Assembly (NCBI GenBank): GCA_009921765.1
Contig: RFXC01000175.1
Span: forward strand, 1 to 9,253
Direction: 5' to 3'
From: Betaproteobacteria bacterium
Lineage (GTDB): Bacteria > Pseudomonadota > Gammaproteobacteria > Burkholderiales > Burkholderiaceae
Length of the DNA: 9,253 nucleotides
Shown here one piece after another: positions 6,086 to 9,253 of the stretch (position 1 is the first letter of the stretch; each line of letters begins with the position of its first letter). The notes under the pieces were generated by a model, which saw only the letters and a list, made by a program, of their open reading frames with translations, made no database searches and was not told the origin of the DNA. A program made the translations under genes and the position numbers.

Positions 6086-7504
6086 ATGAACCCCTCCCCG
6101 GCTCCAACCGCCAACATTCACAACCTCACCTTCGACGAACTTCGGGTGGGGCAGCAGGCCAGCGCCTCGCGCACCCTCTCGCTCAACGACATCAAGGCTT
6201 TCGCTCTGGTGTCGGGAGATGTCAACCCCGCCCATGTCGATCCGGACTATGCCGAGTCCACCCGGTTTCATGGCGTGATCGCCCACGGGATGTGGGCGGG
6301 TGCGTTGATTTCCAGCCTCCTGGGGACAGAATTTCCCGGCCCGGGCACCATTTATCTGGAGCAGACACTCAAATTTCGCAAGCCCATACGCGTGGGCGAC
6401 ACGCTCACCGTCACCCTCGAAGTGCTGCAGAAGATCGATGCCACGCGCGATGTCCGCATGCAATGCACGGTGGTCAACCAGGGCGCAGAGATCGTTGTGT
6501 CGGGCGAAGCGCTGGTGCGGGCGCCCGCGCACAAGGTGTCCAGGCAGCGCGTGAGCCTCCCCACGCTGATGATGTTTGAACCGGAGGCGCGGCTGCACGA
6601 CTGGATGGCCTCGCTTGCCAGTCACCCGCCGGTTCGCTGCGGCGTGGTTCACCCGTGCGATGAGAGTTCGCTTCGCGGCGCGCTGGATTCGCGTGACGCG
6701 GGACTGATCGATCCGGTCATCATCGCGCCCCTCGCCCGTGTGCAGGCGCTTGCCGACTCGCTGGAACTGTCACTTGCCGGTATTGAACTCATCGATACGC
6801 CGCACAGCCACGCGTCAGCGGCTCGGGCCGCCTCCATGGCAGGCGCGCGCCAGATCGCCATGCTGATGAAGGGCAGTCTGCATACCGATGAGCTGATGGA
6901 AGCGGTGCTGGCGGAGCCTGCGCTTCGTACCGCGCGCCGCATGTCACACGTTTTTCGGTTCGAGGTTCCAAGCTACGACCGCCCGCTGCTGATTACCGAT
7001 GCAGCGATCAACATCAGCCCTGACCTGAGCACCAAGGCGGACATTGTTCGCAATGCCATCGATCTGGCCCACGCACTCGGTATCGCGACGCCGCGCGTGG
7101 CCATTCTGTCGGCCGTTGAGACCGTGACCCCCCGCATTGCATCCACGCTCGACGCCGCAGCCCTTTGCAAAATGGCCGACCGAGGGCAGATCCAGGGCGC
7201 CATTCTCGACGGACCGCTTGCCTTTGATAACGCGATATCGTCAGCGGCCGCCCGAATCAAGGGCATTGAATCACCGGTTGCAGGTCGGGCCGATATCCTG
7301 CTGGTGCCCGACCTCGAAGCGGGCAACATGCTTGCCAAGCAGCTGGAGTATCTGGCGGGCGCTGCGAGTTGCGGCGTGGTGCTGGGTGCGCAGGTCCCGA
7401 TCGTGCTTACCAGCCGCGCGGACCCGCCGATTTCGCGGGTGGCATCGGCCGCGCTGGCCGGGGTGATGGGGCGCGCATCGAGGGCAGGCGAGCCGGCGCG
7501 CTGA
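6086..7504 (+). CDS. fusion of MaoC-type enoyl-CoA hydratase and phosphate acetyl/butyryltransferase
   Basis: A 472-residue cytoplasmic protein in two parts. Residues about 13-148 form a MaoC/(R)-hydratase domain with the hydratase-2 motif SGDVNPAHVD (43-52; Asp45 and His50 predicted catalytic) and the FHGVIAHGMW loop. Residues about 165-465 match phosphate acetyl/butyryltransferases, with MKGSLHTDELM (261-271), FEVPSYDRPLLITDAAINI (292-310), DGPLAFDNAIS (375-385) and a late PDLEAGNMLAKQLEYLAGA segment. The combination is the known bifunctional hydratase/phosphotransacetylase family (PRK08190 type). It would hydrate an enoyl-CoA and exchange acyl-CoA with acyl-phosphate. An acetate or butyrate kinase and FabI often accompany it, but neither is here. 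The ATG at 6086 is chosen because the domain begins soon after; it lacks an SD. ATG 6032 or TTG 6008 would add 18 or 26 unconserved residues. It is divergent from the catabolic train. Fold assignment is strong; physiological role is open. Confidence 0.9.
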   Translation: MNPSPAPTANIHNLTFDELRVGQQASASRTLSLNDIKAFALVSGDVNPAHVDPDYAESTRFHGVIAHGMWAGALISSLLGTEFPGPGTIYLEQTLKFRKPIRVGDTLTVTLEVLQKIDATRDVRMQCTVVNQGAEIVVSGEALVRAPAHKVSRQRVSLPTLMMFEPEARLHDWMASLASHPPVRCGVVHPCDESSLRGALDSRDAGLIDPVIIAPLARVQALADSLELSLAGIELIDTPHSHASAARAASMAGARQIAMLMKGSLHTDELMEAVLAEPALRTARRMSHVFRFEVPSYDRPLLITDAAINISPDLSTKADIVRNAIDLAHALGIATPRVAILSAVETVTPRIASTLDAAALCKMADRGQIQGAILDGPLAFDNAISSAAARIKGIESPVAGRADILLVPDLEAGNMLAKQLEYLAGAASCGVVLGAQVPIVLTSRADPPISRVASAALAGVMGRASRAGEPAR

Positions 7505-7539
7505 CAAGCGCCTGCCAGCGGTGAGCGCCCCGCGCGCGT

Positions 7540-8526
7540 TTAATCTGCCTTGATCTTGGCCGTGCGAATCAGTTCGCCCCACTCACGTAGTTCGTCGGCC
7601 ACCTGCCGCCCGAAGCTTTCAGGCGTGCCATTGACCGGCTCCATGCCGTCAGCAACGATTCGCGCTTGAAAATCAGGCCTCGTGGCGATGCTCATCACGT
7701 CCGAATGAATCTTGTTGACGAGTTCGCGCGGAAGGCCCGCCGGACCCATGAAGCCATACCAGGCCTCGATGCGAAATCCGGGAAGCGTCTCGGACACCGC
7801 CGGCACATCGGGAAGCGCCCGAGACCGCTTCGGCCCGGTGGTGGCAATTGCTTTCAACTTCCCGCTCTTGCTGAGCTGAATGGATGCCGTGATGCCACCA
7901 AAAATGAGCGGTACATGACCGGCCATCACATCCTGGATGCCCTGCCCGAATCCCTTGTAGGGAATGTGCACGATGTCCAGACCGGCCCGCTGTTTGATCA
8001 CTTCCATGGACAGGTGCTGCTGACCTCCGCTACCCGATGACGCATAGGTGATCTTTCCCGGCTGACGACGCGCGGCCTCGATCAGGCCTGGAATGTCGTT
8101 CACCGGAAACGACGGATGCGCGAGCATGATGAACGGACCCGCCGCCACATTGACGATGGCCGTGAGGTCTCGGACCGGGTTGTAGGGCGTGTTCGCGATC
8201 AGATTGGGCGCGATGGTGATCGAGGCATCGGCCGCGAACAGCAGGGTATAGCCATCCGGGGTGGCCTTCGCAACGGAATCGGTGCCTATCGTGCCGCTTG
8301 CGCCGGTCTTGTTCTCCACCACGACCGATTGCTTCCAGAGGGTGGCGAGTTCCTGCGACAGCAGACGACCATAAATGTCGGGCGTGCCACCCGGCGGGAA
8401 AGTAACGATCACCTTGACCGGCTTGTTCGGATACGACTGCGCAACAGCCGACCCCACAAAAGCACCCACCGCAACCAGCGTGGCAACCGAATGAACCAGA
8501 ACGCGACGGAGCGCGGGATGTGTCAT
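7540..8526 (-). CDS. Bug/TctC-family substrate-binding protein (complete)
   Basis: A 328-residue periplasmic binding protein of normal length for the family. Its signal peptide runs from a basic MTHPALRR through a hydrophobic core to a likely cut in SAVA|QS (after residue 29). The Bug signature is FPPGGTPDIYGR (43-54), followed by VVENKTGASGTIG, PDGYTLLF and the later HIPYKGFGQ, all typical. The ATG at 8526 has AGGAG (8534-8538) 7 nt upstream and lies 2 nt after the stop of a partial FAD monooxygenase gene, so the two were probably one operon. It differs clearly from the other Bug protein at 1-656 and is not a recent duplicate. Only 35 nt separate its stop from that of the convergent MaoC-Pta gene, and no clear terminator hairpin is seen there. 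The ligand is unknown; an aromatic or other carboxylate is the family expectation. Confidence 0.95.
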   Translation of the reverse strand: MTHPALRRVLVHSVATLVAVGAFVGSAVAQSYPNKPVKVIVTFPPGGTPDIYGRLLSQELATLWKQSVVVENKTGASGTIGTDSVAKATPDGYTLLFAADASITIAPNLIANTPYNPVRDLTAIVNVAAGPFIMLAHPSFPVNDIPGLIEAARRQPGKITYASSGSGGQQHLSMEVIKQRAGLDIVHIPYKGFGQGIQDVMAGHVPLIFGGITASIQLSKSGKLKAIATTGPKRSRALPDVPAVSETLPGFRIEAWYGFMGPAGLPRELVNKIHSDVMSIATRPDFQARIVADGMEPVNGTPESFGRQVADELREWGELIRTAKIKAD

Positions 8527-8528
8527 GT

Positions 8529-8776
8529 TCAGACTCCTGGAACCTGAGATGGGAAAGTCCGGGGCAAACCGGGTAACCCCGCGGCGTGGGCCGCAGGACG
8601 GTAAACGGCGCCGAGCGCCTCAAAGACTGACGACCAGTCATCTTCGGATCGGGCGCCAAGATAAGCAAGTACATGCCGGTCGGGACGGAGCAGCACCGCC
8701 ACCGCGCGGGCGCTGTCGAGCACCCGAGCGAGTTCACCGGTGATATCGCGCGCCACGGGCTCGCGCGGGTCGTCCG
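8529..8776 (-). pseudogene. 3' remnant of a second MhpA/phenol-hydroxylase-like FAD monooxygenase
   Basis: About 80 codons encoding the C-terminal thioredoxin-like end of a flavin hydroxylase. The segment LDSARAVAVLLRPDRHVLAY corresponds to the VWLIRPDGHVLS end of the intact monooxygenase at 4048-5772, and the reading frame continues upstream as DDPREPVARDITGEL. The catalytic FAD portion is missing because the sequence switches to a different, oppositely oriented gene at about 8768-8782. A GTG at 8756 could nominally start a 75-residue ORF, but that would be a fragment without function. Its stop is 2 nt before the downstream TctC gene, whose SD lies in the final codons, so the original gene pair was coupled. 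Whether the gene is really broken in the organism or only broken in this assembly cannot be decided from sequence. The C-terminal assignment rests on a short segment. Confidence 0.65.
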
Positions 8777-8785
8777 GTCTCGCCC
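8757..8785. other. breakpoint between two unrelated truncated genes
   Basis: Left of here the minus strand encodes the end of a flavin monooxygenase; right of here the plus strand encodes an internal part of a parvulin. Both genes enter this stretch head-to-head without their 5' ends. No inverted repeat, target duplication, transposase or tRNA is visible. A chimeric assembly join or an illegitimate recombination event explains it. The exact base cannot be fixed because the two frames overlap within about 20 nt. Confidence 0.7.
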
Positions 8786-9253
8786 GAGGCCTTGAACCAA
8801 CTGCGTGAGGAAGTCATTGCGCGCGAAATCTTCACCCAGGAAGCGGTGAAGCTGGGTCTGCAAAACACCGAAGACTACAAACAGCAAATGGAACTGGCTC
8901 GCCAGTCGGTGCTGATCCGTCAACTCTTCACCAAGCAGCAAGAGCTGCTCAAGCCCTCCGAGGCCGACATCAAAGCCGAATACGACAAGGTGGCCAATGA
9001 GAACAAGGGCAACGAATACCGTGCCAGCCACATCCTCGTGGAAACCGAGGCTCAGGCCAAGGACGTGATTGCCCAGCTGGGCAAGGGCGCCAAATTCGAG
9101 GAACTGGCCAAAAAGCTCTCCAAGGATCCTGGCTCTGGCGCCAATGGCGGCGATCTGGACTGGGCCACCGCCACCACCTTTGTCAAACCGTTTTCTGAAG
9201 CCATGGTGGCCCTGAAAAAAGGTGAGGTCAGCACAGCACCCGTGCAAACCCAG
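8768..9253 (+). CDS. PpiC/SurA-type parvulin peptidylprolyl isomerase (both ends missing)
   Basis: About 160 codons of a parvulin-type prolyl isomerase, which assists folding of exported proteins. A helical SurA-like N-terminal part (EEVIAREIFTQEAVKLGL, then ARQSVLIRQLF) is followed by the parvulin domain. That domain has YRASHILVETEAQAK (HIL at 9029-9037), GAKFEELAKKLSKDPGS, NGGDLDW and FVKPFSEAMVALKKGEVS. The 3' end runs out of the window, so the last part of the parvulin domain is unseen. At the 5' end the frame is open back to 8744, but recognisable parvulin sequence begins only at about 8768-8777. No usable start, signal peptide or SD is present, so the beginning has been replaced. Base and codon use (many AAG, AAA, GAA) is visibly less GC-biased than the genes upstream, fitting a different origin for this segment. 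The family call is firm. Confidence 0.9.

Noticed and set aside
7505..7539. Bidirectional terminator between convergent stops
   Set aside because: Only a weak gcgc-based pairing is possible, with no clear stem plus T-run, so no terminator is called.
8030..9247. 405-codon minus-strand open frame spanning the breakpoint
   Set aside because: It is antisense to the parvulin on one side and out of frame with the TctC gene on the other. Its apparent length is chance and does not support continuity across the join.

Overview
This GC-rich window looks like part of an accessory chromosome region from a betaproteobacterium, most likely Burkholderiales. The reasons are two Bug/TctC-type solute-binding proteins, a PobA-type aromatic hydroxylase, tightly packed catabolic genes, and a PpiC-type parvulin of the kind common in that order. 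Taxonomy is inferred from protein style only.

Layout. From about 5861 down to 1 there is one minus-strand gene train, listed here in order of transcription. It begins with a possible 28-residue leader ORF. Then come an MhpA/phenol-hydroxylase-like FAD monooxygenase (GTG start), a 68-residue DUF2783-like protein, a 4-hydroxybenzoate 3-monooxygenase (PobA), a two-domain VOC protein with a complete type I extradiol dioxygenase active site, an alpha/beta hydrolase, and a TctC/Bug binding protein cut by the window edge. Two junctions are ATGA overlaps and two are 2-nt gaps, so the genes are probably co-transcribed and partly translationally coupled. A divergent plus-strand gene (6086-7504) encodes a fusion of a MaoC-type hydratase and a phosphate acetyl/butyryltransferase. 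Convergent to it is a second complete TctC/Bug gene (7540-8526). This gene follows, by 2 nt, the 3' end of another FAD monooxygenase gene.

At about 8768-8782 the sequence changes abruptly from the minus-strand monooxygenase remnant to a plus-strand parvulin (PpiC) coding region. Both genes lose their 5' ends at this point, and no mobile element is visible. This is either a real rearrangement or an assembly chimera.

Working together: the train is best read as uptake and degradation of a hydroxylated aromatic acid. The Bug protein would bind the acid outside the membrane, two flavin hydroxylases would add ring hydroxyls, the VOC enzyme could cleave a catecholic ring in the meta position, and the hydrolase could split the product. 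The MaoC-Pta fusion could handle acyl-CoA produced downstream. The substrate is unknown, and no regulator or membrane transporter subunit (TctA/TctB) is in view.
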